64,000 nucleotides of DNA from the NCBI GenBank assembly GCA_964035575.1, contig OZ037837.1:558001-622000 (forward strand), written 5' to 3'. Position numbers and translations under genes: made by a program. The stretch's first letter is position 1, and every line of letters starts with the position of its first letter. The DNA comes from Rhynchopus sp. YZ270_cl-10. Lineage: Eukaryota > Euglenozoa > Diplonemea > Diplonemida > Diplonemidae. Shown here in pieces: positions 1 to 9,217 of the stretch. Under the pieces are notes generated by a model. It saw only the letters and a program-made list of their open reading frames with translations. It was not told the origin of the DNA and searched no databases.

Positions 1-14
1 TGGAAGGGTTTTAG

Positions 15-275
15 AAGGCGGTAGTGGGTGCGGCAGCAGGAATCAAGAGAGATTCTTTGAAATGCTTCCGCGAGCAGTGTCGGGTGAGGGGCTTGAAAGC
101 TGATGACACAAAGTCGGGTCATTTGCAAAGGATGAAGAAGGAGGATGGCATCAAGGATTCTGACGAAAGCGAAGCCGAAAAGGCTGAAGAGACTACAGAG
201 GGTGATGAGGATGGAGAGAGCGACTCATCGGAGCCATCTGTTCCGCATCAGCCTAGACTAGGCTTAGTCTTATGA
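15..275 (+). CDS. C-terminal part of an unknown acidic protein (partial)
   Basis: An open frame follows a TTTTAG trinucleotide context at the left edge and runs to a TGA at 273-275. It has no convincing ATG near its start, so it may be the last exon of a gene entering from the left, with the AG at 13-14 as a possible acceptor. The first part, with the residues LKCFREQCRVRGLKADD, looks loosely like a SAP motif (a DNA-binding helix-turn-helix with an RGL core). The rest is highly acidic (Glu, Asp, Ser), as in many nuclear proteins. No function is recognised. It is the only plausible plus-strand gene end in this part of the window, and it could be a chance open frame. Confidence 0.25.
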   Translation, partial: KAVVGAAAGIKRDSLKCFREQCRVRGLKADDTKSGHLQRMKKEDGIKDSDESEAEKAEETTEGDEDGESDSSEPSVPHQPRLGLVL

Positions 276-683
276 ATGTCATGTGTAGCTTGCTTCTTAA
301 ATGCTGTTATTTATGCATTATTTGCATGTGATGCCTTCAGAGAAGAAATAGCACAACACGAGGAGGACTTCTATGCATGATCAGTTGAAAGCACTACTTG
401 CCACGTTGGAGGCAGCGCGACGCAGGGGGAAGTGGCAGTGGAGCAGTGGAAATGAGAGAAAAAGGGGAGCTTTTTTATTGAGTATTTGAACGAGTATTGA
501 ACAGAAAAATCAAAAACACACTAAAACACTACGGTGGTGTGGCTGAAACACTTTTTTATTTGGGGGGGGGGGGGGGGGGGCTCTGAGGAGGCAAAGTGAC
601 CCTCCGAGAGCCTTGTCGGCCTTTGAATAATAGTCACTAGTTTCGTTATTTACTGTTCAACGCAAAGCAGGAAACAGACGCAA
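276..683. other. Gene-free stretch with a poly-G run
   Basis: No coding sequence is supported. An A-rich stretch near 505-525 is followed by an uninterrupted G run at about 561-580. The start of the 3' flank repeat of the UBL-WD40 array follows. Confidence 0.4.
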
Positions 684-1023
684 CAACATGAGGTGGTGCA
701 AACAGTACACGACAGCACACAACAGTGGTTGTCAAAGGTAGGTGCCTTCTGGGAACACAAGCAGGAGGAAAGGCTACGTGGTGCCACACACGGCATGCAC
801 ACCTGGGGTTAGAGGTACTCGCGCCTTCCCACGCCATTGACGGTAGTTGTGTTTCACGTGTGCAAAAGCCACTGCGGAACGGTGCGGTCTCCATTGCCAA
901 CCCACCACAACGAGAGACATGTGCTATCTATCTTTGCGTATCTTCCCGCTTGGAGTTACACAGGCAAGGTGCAGGAAAAGGGAAGCAAAAGTAGATGGGC
1001 ACCTTTCCGTTGTGGAAGTGGGT
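684..1023 (-). repeat. 3' flanking repeat of the UBL-WD40 array, copy a
   Basis: This block lies immediately downstream of UBL-WD40 copy 1. It recurs with substitutions and indels at about 2690-3059, 7125-7463 and 8850-9217. Short open frames through it are not conserved in frame between copies, so it is best read as 3' UTR/intergenic spacer that duplicated together with the gene. Confidence 0.75.
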
Positions 1024-2127
1024 TCAAGACAGTTGTGTCGTGTCGACAACATTCACACCGTCATCCCCTCCGTACATCACCACACCACCACAGCTGCTGA
1101 TTGCAATACCGTAAGAAGAATGGCTCTCGCTTGCACGACACGGCAGTTCCCTCTGTTCCCCTGTTGAGATGGACCACACGCACAAAGACTCTGAATCGGG
1201 CGCGTAGACAGCAACAATGTCGTCGGACACAGCCATGTCAGTCCAGAAGTTTTCAGAGTCATCTTCAAATACACGTTCACCTGTTTCAATGTCCCAGACG
1301 AGTACGCAGTCTGGGCCACACCCTGCAATGAAACGCTGGTTTGGTGTCAGTGCTATATAAGCACTGCGAGTAGGGAACGTAAGGCCAAGCACCTCGACCC
1401 CTGTCGTGTAGTCCCATACGGTGAGTAGGTTGCTGTTCTTCCCAAACATCGCCACCCTGTCGCCTGCCACAAGCATGACGTACTCGCACTGCACAATGTG
1501 GTCCCATTCATGCACAACAACGCCTGTTGCAATGTCCCACACCTGCAAACCCTTGCTGCCACACGACAACAGCTTTGTTCCACAAGGTGACCATGCCGTG
1601 GTCCTCGTCTCATCACCATCTGGAAGTTCTTCTAAAGAGTGCTCCAGTGCACCTGTCCTCACGTCATGAACTTCAGCACACTGCGTGTCCTCGTTGACAC
1701 ATGAGATCCACTCACTGCACGGTGAGAAGGCTGGGTTGCTATTATGCTGGCACCGGAAGTGGCACTGACGCTCATGTGTTTCTGTGTCGAAGATGGACAG
1801 ACCCTCCTCACGCCACATCACTGCAAGGTACCTATCACACGGGGAGAGTGTGAGCGAGAATGTATCATCCACACGTGGTATCACCCCAGGAGTGATGTTG
1901 GCTCCAGTGCAGTACAGCTCAACGGCACACCCCTCATCCATCACCGTATCGCAGATGCGCAAGTCGTCGTTCCCGATGTCGCCACCGCCTCTCATCCGCA
2001 CACCAACATGCCGAGCACGTGGCACGCCAAGCTCCGCAACAAGCTTACCCTTCACCTGTGCAAGAGTGTCGCTCCCGTCCACTTCTATCACACAGCTTGC
2101 AGACTCGAAGTGTCCTGTGATGTCCAT
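1024..2127 (-). CDS. UBL-WD40 protein, array copy 1
   Basis: 367 aa. The chosen ATG begins MDITGHF, shared by all array members; upstream in-frame sequence differs between copies and is leader. Residues 1-76 form a ubiquitin-like beta-grasp domain (SDTLAQVKGKLVAELGVP aligns with the helix of ubiquitin; no C-terminal Gly-Gly, so not a processed modifier). From about residue 85 a WD40-type propeller follows, with repeat cores such as VWDIATG, VWDYTTG, VWDIETG and CVWSISTG and the recurring SPCG/SPCD turn. Such propellers are protein-interaction platforms. The protein has no signal peptide or membrane segment, so it is probably cytosolic or nuclear. It is unspliced and nearly identical to its neighbours over the UBL. 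A role as adaptor or recognition protein is inference. Confidence 0.85.
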   Translation of the reverse strand: MDITGHFESASCVIEVDGSDTLAQVKGKLVAELGVPRARHVGVRMRGGGDIGNDDLRICDTVMDEGCAVELYCTGANITPGVIPRVDDTFSLTLSPCDRYLAVMWREEGLSIFDTETHERQCHFRCQHNSNPAFSPCSEWISCVNEDTQCAEVHDVRTGALEHSLEELPDGDETRTTAWSPCGTKLLSCGSKGLQVWDIATGVVVHEWDHIVQCEYVMLVAGDRVAMFGKNSNLLTVWDYTTGVEVLGLTFPTRSAYIALTPNQRFIAGCGPDCVLVWDIETGERVFEDDSENFWTDMAVSDDIVAVYAPDSESLCVWSISTGEQRELPCRASESHSSYGIAISSCGGVVMYGGDDGVNVVDTTQLS

Positions 2128-2165
2128 GTTCAGGGGGGGTAACTCTGTTCTGTGGGGTATGGTGT
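2128..2165 (-). promoter_or_regulatory. Predicted splice acceptor and short 5' leader of UBL-WD40 copy 1
   Basis: On the minus strand a C-rich tract ends in CCCCACAG (CAG at 2150-2152), 22 nt upstream of the ATG, followed by AACAGAGT. The same arrangement precedes copies 2 to 6 (for example CAG at 4182-4184). A conserved acceptor at constant distance from the start, without an identifiable donor exon, fits spliced-leader trans-splicing. No spliced-leader gene was found in the window. Confidence 0.5.
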
Positions 2166-2264
2166 GTGGGAGGGCAGAGAAGACGGGTGGGGTGGTGTTT
2201 GTGAAGGAAACGAGATGTGCTGTCATTTTCAAAAAATACTAGAGAACACACAAGTTCAATCAAA

Positions 2265-2540
2265 GTGTCACAAGGTGCCAGGTTCTATGATAAGCACGGA
2301 ACCACCCTGCACCTGTTTGTCATATTGTTTCCCGTGCAATACATGGATAAACGTTTCGCACTCAAAACTAGGGATTTTTGATAAAAATTATCAAAATGCA
2401 AAAACCAGCGCGTGTGGAGGAAAAAAGGAGAGAACTATATTTATTCCGATTCGAAGTGATGCTTATGTTTTGGGTACGGGGCGGAGAATAAATTCTGTTT
2501 CGATAAAAGAAACGCGAGCTTATTGTTTTCTCTTGCTCAG
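2265..2540 (-). mobile_element. Terminal-repeat relic of the VIPER-like retroelement
   Basis: Positions 2265-2368 match the block at 54650-54759 and 57000-57108. The adjoining 2370-2540 matches the blocks at 56774-56940 and 61546-61716. The two blocks sit side by side here with no coding region. It is a broken relic, diverged by substitutions and small indels from the copies at 54-62 kb and therefore older than they are. Confidence 0.7.
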
Positions 2541-3059
2541 ATGTGGTACTAAAAAAACAATAGAGATAACTACTTGGATACCCTGAAAGTGACCAAACAA
2601 TAGGCCCAGGGCGAAATGCAACAATAACATCATTGATAATAGGAGGGACTTTATTTTACAATCTGTTTTTTGACTGCACCTAGCTCTCGAAGGCAAGAGG
2701 CAAGAACATGAGGTGGTGCACACACGCACAGTACATCACAGCGCACAACAGTCGTGGTGAGGATGTTGTCAAGCAGGTACCTTCTCGGAACACAAGCAGG
2801 AGGAAAGGCTACGTGGTGCCACACACGGCATGCACACCTGGGGTTAGAGGTACTCACGCCTTCCCACGCCATTGACGGTAGTTGTGATTCACGTGTGTAA
2901 AAGACACAGCGGGACGTTGCGGTCTCCATTGCCAACCCACCCACAACGAGAGACATGTGCTATCTATCTTTGCGTATCTTCCCGCTTGGAGTTACACAGG
3001 CAAGGTGCAGGAAAAGGGAAGCAAAAGTAAATGGGCACCTTGCCGTTGTGGAAGTGGGT
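2541..3059 (-). repeat. Spacer and 3' flanking repeat, copy b
   Basis: 2541-2650 holds a motif around AAACAATAGGCCCAGG that recurs at about 4335-4410. 2690-3059 is the second copy of the array 3' flank. No gene is supported. Confidence 0.6.
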
Positions 3060-4160
3060 TCACGACAGTTGTGTGGTGTCGACAACATTCACACCGTCAT
3101 CCCCTCCGTACATCACCACACCACCACAGCTGCTGATTGCAACACCGTAAGAAGGATTGCTCTCGCTTGCACGAAACGGCAGTTCCCTCTGTTCCCCTGT
3201 TGAGATGGACCACACGCACAAAGACTCCGTACCGGGCGCGTAGACAGCAACAATGTCGTTCGACACAGCCATGTCAGTCCAGTAGGATGCTGTGTCATCT
3301 TCAAATACACGTTCACCTGTTTCAATGTCCCAGACGAGCACACAGTCTGGGCCACACGCTGCAATGAAACGCTGGTTAGGTGTCAGTGCTATGTAACAGA
3401 TGGGAAAAGAAGGGAACGTAAGTACAAGCACCTCGACCCCAGTCGTGTAGTCCCATACGGTGAGTAGGTTACTGTTCTCCCCAAACATCGCCACCCTGTC
3501 GCCTGCCACAAGCATAACGCACTCGCACTGCACAATGTGGTCCCATTCATGCACAACAACGCCTGTTGCAATGTCCCACACCTGCAAACCCTTGCTGCAG
3601 CACGACAACAGCTTTGTTCCACAAGGTGACCATGCCGTGGTCTTCCTCTCATCACCTTCATCTCCAAAAGAGTGCTCCAGTGCACCTGTCCTCACGTCAT
3701 GAACTTCAGCACACTGTGTGTCCTCATTGACACATGAGATCCACACACTGCACGGTGAGAAGGCTGGGTTGCTAGTATAGTCGCAAAGGAAGTGGCACTG
3801 ACGCTCATGTGTTGCTGTGTCGAAGATGGACAGACCCTCCTCTTGCCACATCACTGCAAGGTACCTGTCACACGGGGAGAGTGTGAGCGAGAATGTGTTG
3901 TCAGAACGTGGTATCACCCCAGGAGTGATGTTGGCACCAGTGCAGTACAGCTCAACGGCACACCCCTCATCCATCACCGTATCGCAGATGCGCAAGTCGT
4001 CGTTCCCGATGTCGCCACCGCCTCTCATCCGCACACCAACATGCCGAGCACGTGGCACACCAAGCTCCGCAACAAGCTTACCCTTCACCTGTGCAAGAGT
4101 GTCGCTCCCGTCCACTTCTATCACACAGCTTGCAGACTCGAAGTGTCCTGTGATGTCCAT
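3060..4160 (-). CDS. UBL-WD40 protein, array copy 2
   Basis: 366 aa, starting at MDITGHF. The architecture is as in copy 1: an N-terminal ubiquitin-like domain (about 1-76), then a WD40-type propeller. The UBL is essentially the same as copy 1, while short blocks of the propeller differ. Examples are CHFLCDYTSNPAFSPCS in the second blade region, VLTFPSFPICYIALTP near residue 250, and DDTASYWTDMAVS near 300, where copy 1 has DDSENFWTDMAVS. The substitutions cluster at blade-connecting segments and leave the frame intact, which suggests a functional and diversifying paralogue. The predicted acceptor lies 21 nt upstream of the ATG. Single exon; function beyond protein binding is unknown. Confidence 0.85.
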   Translation of the reverse strand: MDITGHFESASCVIEVDGSDTLAQVKGKLVAELGVPRARHVGVRMRGGGDIGNDDLRICDTVMDEGCAVELYCTGANITPGVIPRSDNTFSLTLSPCDRYLAVMWQEEGLSIFDTATHERQCHFLCDYTSNPAFSPCSVWISCVNEDTQCAEVHDVRTGALEHSFGDEGDERKTTAWSPCGTKLLSCCSKGLQVWDIATGVVVHEWDHIVQCECVMLVAGDRVAMFGENSNLLTVWDYTTGVEVLVLTFPSFPICYIALTPNQRFIAACGPDCVLVWDIETGERVFEDDTASYWTDMAVSNDIVAVYAPGTESLCVWSISTGEQRELPFRASESNPSYGVAISSCGGVVMYGGDDGVNVVDTTQLS

Positions 4161-4449
4161 GTTCAGGGGGGTAACTCTGTTCTGTGGGGTATGGTGTGTG
4201 GGGAAGGCAGAGAAAACGGGAAAAAAGAGAACGGGGAGGGGGAGACACAGACGCGCAACTTTTCAGGAGGGTCTCTAGAGGATTTTGTAAAATGCTACGT
4301 GTTGACTAAAAAAGCAGTAGAGACCCTTTACTCCTTGGAGATACCCTGAAAGTGTCAAAACAATAGGCCCAGGACGAAATGCAACAATAACATCATTGAT
4401 AACAGGAGGGCGTTCAGGACAACAGCTAATGTGACCGCAATCGTGCACT
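4161..4449 (-). repeat. 5' leader of copy 2 and 3' spacer of copy 3
   Basis: This holds the CCCCACAG acceptor of copy 2, an A/G-rich stretch, and at 4310-4415 the spacer motif also seen at 2555-2650. A short string around 4235-4275 resembles 45210-45250, so a fragment of this spacer may have moved. No coding sequence is supported. Confidence 0.5.
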
Positions 4450-5535
4450 TCATGACAGGTGTGAGATGTCAACAATCTCAACACCCGTGCCCCCTGCGTA
4501 TATCAGCACGTCAGTGCAGCTACTGATGGCGATACCGAAGTGGCACTCAACAACGTCACGGTGCAAGATCTTCTCAGATGTGGAGATGGACCAGAGACAC
4601 AACATTTTACCAGAAGAGTAAGCAGCAACAACGTCGTTCGACACAGCAACATCAGTCCACATGGTTTCTGAGACGTTTTCAAATATGCTTTCACCTGTTT
4701 CAATGTTCCATACACGCACACATTTGCCGCAACACGCTGCAATGAAACGCTGGTCTGGTGACAGTGCCAGATACGCAACATCAGAAGGGCATGTCATAAC
4801 ACGCACCTCGACCCCTGTCGTGTAGTCCCATACGGTGAGTAGGTTGCTGCTCTCCCCAAACATCGCCACCCTGTCGCCTGCCACAACCATAACGTAGCCT
4901 TCAACAATGTGGTCCCATTCATGCACAACAACGCCTGTTGCAATGTCCCACACCTGCAAACCCTTGCTGCCACACGACAACAGCTTTGTTCCACAAGGTG
5001 ACCATGCCGTGGTCTTCCTCTCATCACCTTCATCTCCAAAAGAGTGCTCCAGTGCACCTGTCCTCACTTCATGAACTTCAGCACACTCCATGTTCTGCTT
5101 GACACACGAGATCCACGCACTGCACGGTGAGAAGACTGGGGAATAATACACTTCTGCAGGGAAGCGGCTCAGAAGGTTATGTGTTTCTGTGTCGAAGATG
5201 GACACACCGTTATCGCGATCCATCACTGCAAGGTACCTGTCACACGGGGAGAGTGTGAGGAAGCAAGTCTCCTCCGTACCGTGTGGTATCACCCCAGGAG
5301 TGATGTTGGCTCCAGTGCAGTACAGCTCAACGGCACACCCCTCATCCATCACCGTATCGCAGATGCGCAAGTCGTCGTTCCCGATGTCGCCACCGCCTCT
5401 CATCCGCACACCAACATGCCGAGCACGTGGCACGCCAAGCTCCGCAACAAGCTTACCCTTCACCTGTGCAAGAGTGTCGCTCCCGTCCACTTCTATCACA
5501 CAGCTTGCAGACTCGAAGTGTCCTGTGATGTCCAT
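4450..5535 (-). CDS. UBL-WD40 protein, array copy 3 (diverged C-terminus)
   Basis: 361 aa, starting at MDITGHF. The N-terminal UBL (1-76) and middle blades match the other copies closely. From about residue 235 the protein is clearly diverged: SPDQRFIAACCGKCVRVWN replaces TPNQRFIAGCGPDCVLVWD, and the tail ends in GVEIVDISHLS instead of VVDTTQLS. Its 3' flank also lacks the array 3' repeat. Together this suggests an older member, or a recombinant whose first two thirds were homogenised by gene conversion. The 5' flank is the longer leader type with the conserved protein-like segment (5536-5800). It is predicted cytosolic and unspliced. Inferred role: binding adaptor, as for its neighbours. Confidence 0.83.
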   Translation of the reverse strand: MDITGHFESASCVIEVDGSDTLAQVKGKLVAELGVPRARHVGVRMRGGGDIGNDDLRICDTVMDEGCAVELYCTGANITPGVIPHGTEETCFLTLSPCDRYLAVMDRDNGVSIFDTETHNLLSRFPAEVYYSPVFSPCSAWISCVKQNMECAEVHEVRTGALEHSFGDEGDERKTTAWSPCGTKLLSCGSKGLQVWDIATGVVVHEWDHIVEGYVMVVAGDRVAMFGESSNLLTVWDYTTGVEVRVMTCPSDVAYLALSPDQRFIAACCGKCVRVWNIETGESIFENVSETMWTDVAVSNDVVAAYSSGKMLCLWSISTSEKILHRDVVECHFGIAISSCTDVLIYAGGTGVEIVDISHLS

Positions 5536-5896
5536 GTTCAGGGGGGTAACTCTGTTCTGTGAGGTATGGTGTGTGGTGTGGTGTGGAGGGTTGTGCAAGA
5601 ATGTCTTCAAGCACTGGGTTCTTCACGCGGTTGCCATTCATATGAAAACAATGGAGGTGGAGTGGTGGGTTCTGGTAGACATCATTGGTGGGAAGGTCCA
5701 CATTGTTGCACACGAAGATGAAAGCTTCGTGCGTGGGGTAGGAGTACGGGTGTGCCTTAAGGGGTGCTCTCGGATGCGGTGGTGAACAATTGTGTGATTT
5801 CGCTATTTTTTATTTTACAATCTGTTTTTTAACTCTCGCAGGCAAGGTGCAGGAAAAGGGAAGCAAAAGTAGATTGGCAGCGTTGTGGAAGTGGGT
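5536..5896 (-). repeat. Leader of copy 3 with conserved protein-like segment, and shortened 3' flank of copy 4
   Basis: Positions 5580-5800 recur almost unchanged at 8580-8795 and 16440-16640, each time just upstream of a UBL start on the minus strand. Read on the minus strand it stays open and spells a plausible peptide (HEAFIFVCNNVDLPTNDV, then HMNGNRVKNPVLEDIL). It is either an upstream ORF/exon or a conserved 5' UTR. The 3' flank repeat of copy 4 is cut down to about 80 bases here, with the string CAGGCAAG at the junction. Confidence 0.55.
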
Positions 5897-7000
5897 TCAA
5901 GCCAGTTGTGTGGTGTCGACAATATTCACACCGTCATCCCCTCCGTACATCACCACACCACCACAGCTGCTGATTGCAATACCGTAAGAATCGTGGCTCT
6001 CGCTTGCACGACACGGCAGTTCCCTCTGTTCCCCTGTTGAGATGGACCACACGCACAAAGACCCCGTATCGGGCGCGTAGACAGCAACAATGTCGTTCGA
6101 CACAGCCACGTCAGTCCAGAAGTTTTCCGAGTCATCTTCAAATACACGTTCACCTGTTTCAATGTCCCAGACGAGCACACAGTCTTCGTCACACCCTGCA
6201 ATGAAACGCTGGTTAGGTGTCAGTGCTATGTAACAGATAGAAGAAATGAACGTAACTACAAGCACCTCGACCCCAGTCGTGTAGTCCCATACGGTGAGTA
6301 GGTTGCTGCTCTTCCCAAGCATCGCCACCCTGTCGCCTGCCACAAGCATGACGTCCTCGCACTCCACAATGTGCTCCCATTCATGCACAACAACGCCTGT
6401 TGCAATGTCCCACACCTGCAAACCCTTGCTGCAGCACGACAACAGCTTTGTTCCACAAGGTGACCATGCCGTGGTCCTCCTCTCATCACCATCTGGAAGT
6501 TCTTCTCCAAAGGAGTGCTCCAGTGCACCTGTCCTCACGTCGTGAACTTCAGCACACTGCGTGTCCTCGTTGACACATGAGATCCACGCACTGCACGGTG
6601 AGAAGGCTGGAGAATAATACACTTTTGCAGGGAAGCGGCTCAGAAGTTCATGTGTTGCTGTGTCGAAGATGGACAGACGCTCACGCCACATCACTGCAAG
6701 GTACCTGTCACACGGGGAGAGTGTGAGCGAGCGTGTGTTATCCACACGTGGTATCACCCCAGGAGTGATGTTGGCTCCAGTGCAGTACAGCTCAACGGCA
6801 CATCCCTCATCCATCTCCGTGTCGCAGATGCGCAAGTCGCCGTTCCCGATGTCGCCACCGCCTCTCATCCGCACACCAACATGCCGATCACGTGGCACGC
6901 CAAGCTCCGCAACAAGCTTCCCCTTCACCTGTGCAAGAGTGTCGCTCCCGTCCACTTCTATCACACAGCTTGCAGACTCGAAGTGTCCTGTGATGTCCAT
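5897..7000 (-). CDS. UBL-WD40 protein, array copy 4
   Basis: 367 aa, starting at MDITGHF. It has a UBL at 1-76 and a WD40-type propeller from about residue 85. Small UBL differences from copy 1 include PRDRHVGVRMRGG and ICDTEMDEG. In the propeller it carries a mosaic of blocks: the blade-2 block LLSRFPAKVYYSPAFSPCS resembles copy 3, while EELPDGDERRTTAWSPCG and DDSENFWTDVAVS resemble copy 1. The tail is GVNIVDTTQLA. This patchwork is what repeated gene conversion between neighbours would leave. Single exon, with a predicted trans-splice acceptor ahead of the ATG as in the other copies. No catalytic motif is present; binding or scaffolding is the only role that can be proposed. Confidence 0.85.
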   Translation of the reverse strand: MDITGHFESASCVIEVDGSDTLAQVKGKLVAELGVPRDRHVGVRMRGGGDIGNGDLRICDTEMDEGCAVELYCTGANITPGVIPRVDNTRSLTLSPCDRYLAVMWRERLSIFDTATHELLSRFPAKVYYSPAFSPCSAWISCVNEDTQCAEVHDVRTGALEHSFGEELPDGDERRTTAWSPCGTKLLSCCSKGLQVWDIATGVVVHEWEHIVECEDVMLVAGDRVAMLGKSSNLLTVWDYTTGVEVLVVTFISSICYIALTPNQRFIAGCDEDCVLVWDIETGERVFEDDSENFWTDVAVSNDIVAVYAPDTGSLCVWSISTGEQRELPCRASESHDSYGIAISSCGGVVMYGGDDGVNIVDTTQLA

Positions 7001-7463
7001 GTTCAGGGGGGTGACTCTGTTCTGTGGGGTATGGTGTATGATGTGCTGTGTAGGGTTGTGCAAGGTGATATCGCTATTCTCTATTTTACACCTGTTTTTT
7101 CAATGCAACTAGCTCTCGCAGGCAAGAGGCAAGAACATGAGGTGGTGCACACACGCACAGTACACCACAGCGCACAACAGTAGTGGTGAGGATGTTGTCA
7201 AGCAGGTACCTTCTCGGAACACAAGCAGGAGGAAAGGCTACGTGGTGCCACACACGGCATGCACACCTGGGGTTAGAGGTACTAGTTGTGCTTCACGTGC
7301 GCAAAAGACACAACGAAACGGTGCGGTCTCCATTGCCAACACACCTACAACAAGAGACATGTGCTATCTATCTCTGCGTATCTTCCCGCTTGGAGTTACA
7401 CAGGCAAGGTGCAGGAAAAGGGAAGCAAAAGTAGATGGGCACCTTTCCGTTGTGGAAGTGGGT
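7001..7463 (-). repeat. Leader of copy 4 and 3' flanking repeat of copy 5
   Basis: A short leader with the acceptor context lies at 7001-7060. The third copy of the array 3' flank repeat follows (about 7125-7463). No gene is supported. Confidence 0.6.
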
Positions 7464-8533
7464 TCAAGACAGTTGTGTGGTGTCGACAATATTCACACCA
7501 CGAATACTTGCTCTCCCTTGCACTACAAGGCAGTTGCCTCTGTTCACCTGTTGAGATGGACCACACGCACAAAGACTGCGTACCGGGCGCGTAGACAGCA
7601 ACAATGTCGTTCGACACAGCCATGTCAATCCAGTAGTATTCCGTGTCATCTTCAAATACACGTTCACCTGTTTCAATGTCCCAGACGAGCACACAGTCTG
7701 GGCCACACGCTGCAATGAAACGCTGGTTAGGTGTCAGTGCTATATAACATACGGAAGAAGAGGACGAAAGTACAAGCACCTCGACCCCTGTCGTGTAGTC
7801 CCATACGGTGAGTAGGTTGCTGTTCATCCCAAACATCGCCACCCTGTCGCCTGCCACAAGCATAACGCACTCGCACTGCACAATGTGGTCCCATTCATGC
7901 ACAACAACGCCTGTTGCAATGTCCCACACCTGCAAACCCTTGCTGCAGCACGATAACAGCTTTGTTCCACAAGGTGACCATGCCGTGGTCCTCCTCTCAT
8001 CACTACCAGGTAGTTCTTCTGCAAAGCGCGCTCCAGTGTACAGAGCGCTCCAGTGCACCTGTCCTCACGTCATGAACTTCAGCACACAGTGTGTCCTCGT
8101 TGACACACGAAATCCACGCACTGCACGGTGAGAAGGCTGGGCTGCTAGTATGGTGGCAAGGGAAGTGGCACTGACGCTCATGTGTTGCTGTGTCGAAGAT
8201 GGACAGACCCTCCTCACGCCACATCACTGCAAGGTACCTGTCACACGGGGAGAGTGTGAGCAACAATGTGTTATCCACACGTGGTATCACCCCAGGAGTG
8301 ATGTTGGCTCCAGTGCAGTATAGCTCAACGGCACACCCCTCATCCATCACCGTGTCGCAGATGCGCAAGTCGTCGTTCCCGATGTCGCCACCGCCTCTCA
8401 TCCGCACACCAACATGCCGAGCACGTGGCACACCAAGCTCCGCAACAAGCTTCCCCTTCACCTGTGCAAGAGTGTCGCTCCCGTCCACTTCTATCACACA
8501 GCTTGCAGACTCGAAGTGTCCTGTGATGTCCAT
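7464..8533 (-). pseudogene. UBL-WD40 array copy 5, frameshifted
   Basis: The sequence matches the other array members from MDITGHF (ATG at 8531-8533) to the usual tail GVNIVDTTQLS (stop at 7464-7466), but the frame is broken twice. Near 8020-8045 a local duplication around GCGCTCCAGTG adds a net 16 bases after the VRTGALE segment, so the first part stops early at 8003. Near 7498 about 53 bases are missing relative to copy 1, removing the YGIAISSCGGVVMYGG stretch and shifting frame again. Everything else remains highly similar to the intact copies, so the inactivation is recent. A shortened 176-aa UBL-containing protein from 8003-8533 could still be made; whether it is used is unknown. Confidence 0.8.
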
Positions 8534-9217
8534 GTTCAGGGGGGTGACTCTGTTCTGTGAGGTATGGTGTGTGGTGTGGTGTGGAGGGTTGCGCAAGAAT
8601 GTCTTCAAGCACTGGGTTCTTCACGCGGTTGCCATTCATATGAAAACAATGGAGGTGGAGTGGTGGGTTCTGGTGGACATCATTGGTGGGAAGGTCCACA
8701 TTGTTGCACACGAAGACGAAAGCTTCGTGCGTGGGGTAGGAGTACGGGTGTGCCTTAAGGGGTGCTCTCGGATGCGGTGGTGAACAATTGTGTGATTTCG
8801 CTATTTTTTATTTTACAATCTGTTTTTTTAACTGCGCCTAGCTCTCGCAGGCAAGAGGCAAGAACATGAGGTGGTGCACACACGCACAGTACACCACAGC
8901 GCACAACAGTAGTGGTGAGGATGTTGTCAAGCAGGTACCTTCTCGGAACACAAGCAGGAGGAAAGGCTACGTGGTGCCACACACGGCATGCACACCTGGG
9001 GTTAGAGGTACTCACGCCTTCCCACGCCATTGACGGTAGTTGTGATTCACGTGTGTAAAAGACACAGCGGGACGTTGCGGTCTCCATTGCCAACACACCC
9101 ACAACGAGAGACATGTGCTATCTATCTTTGCGTATCTTCCCGCTTGGAGTTACACAGGCAAGGTGCAGGAAAAGGGAAGCAAAAGTAGATGGGCACCTTT
9201 CCGTTGTGGAAGTGGGT
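8534..9217 (-). repeat. Leader of copy 5 with conserved segment, and 3' flanking repeat of copy 6
   Basis: 8580-8795 is the second copy of the protein-like leader segment, differing from the one at 5580-5800 at only a few bases. 8850-9217 is the fourth copy of the array 3' flank. Both duplicated with the genes. Confidence 0.6.

Noticed and set aside
2651-2956. Cys-rich minus-strand frame in the array 3' flank
   Set aside because: The copies at 646-900, 7125-7460 and 8755-9114 have indels that change the frame, so it is not conserved as protein.
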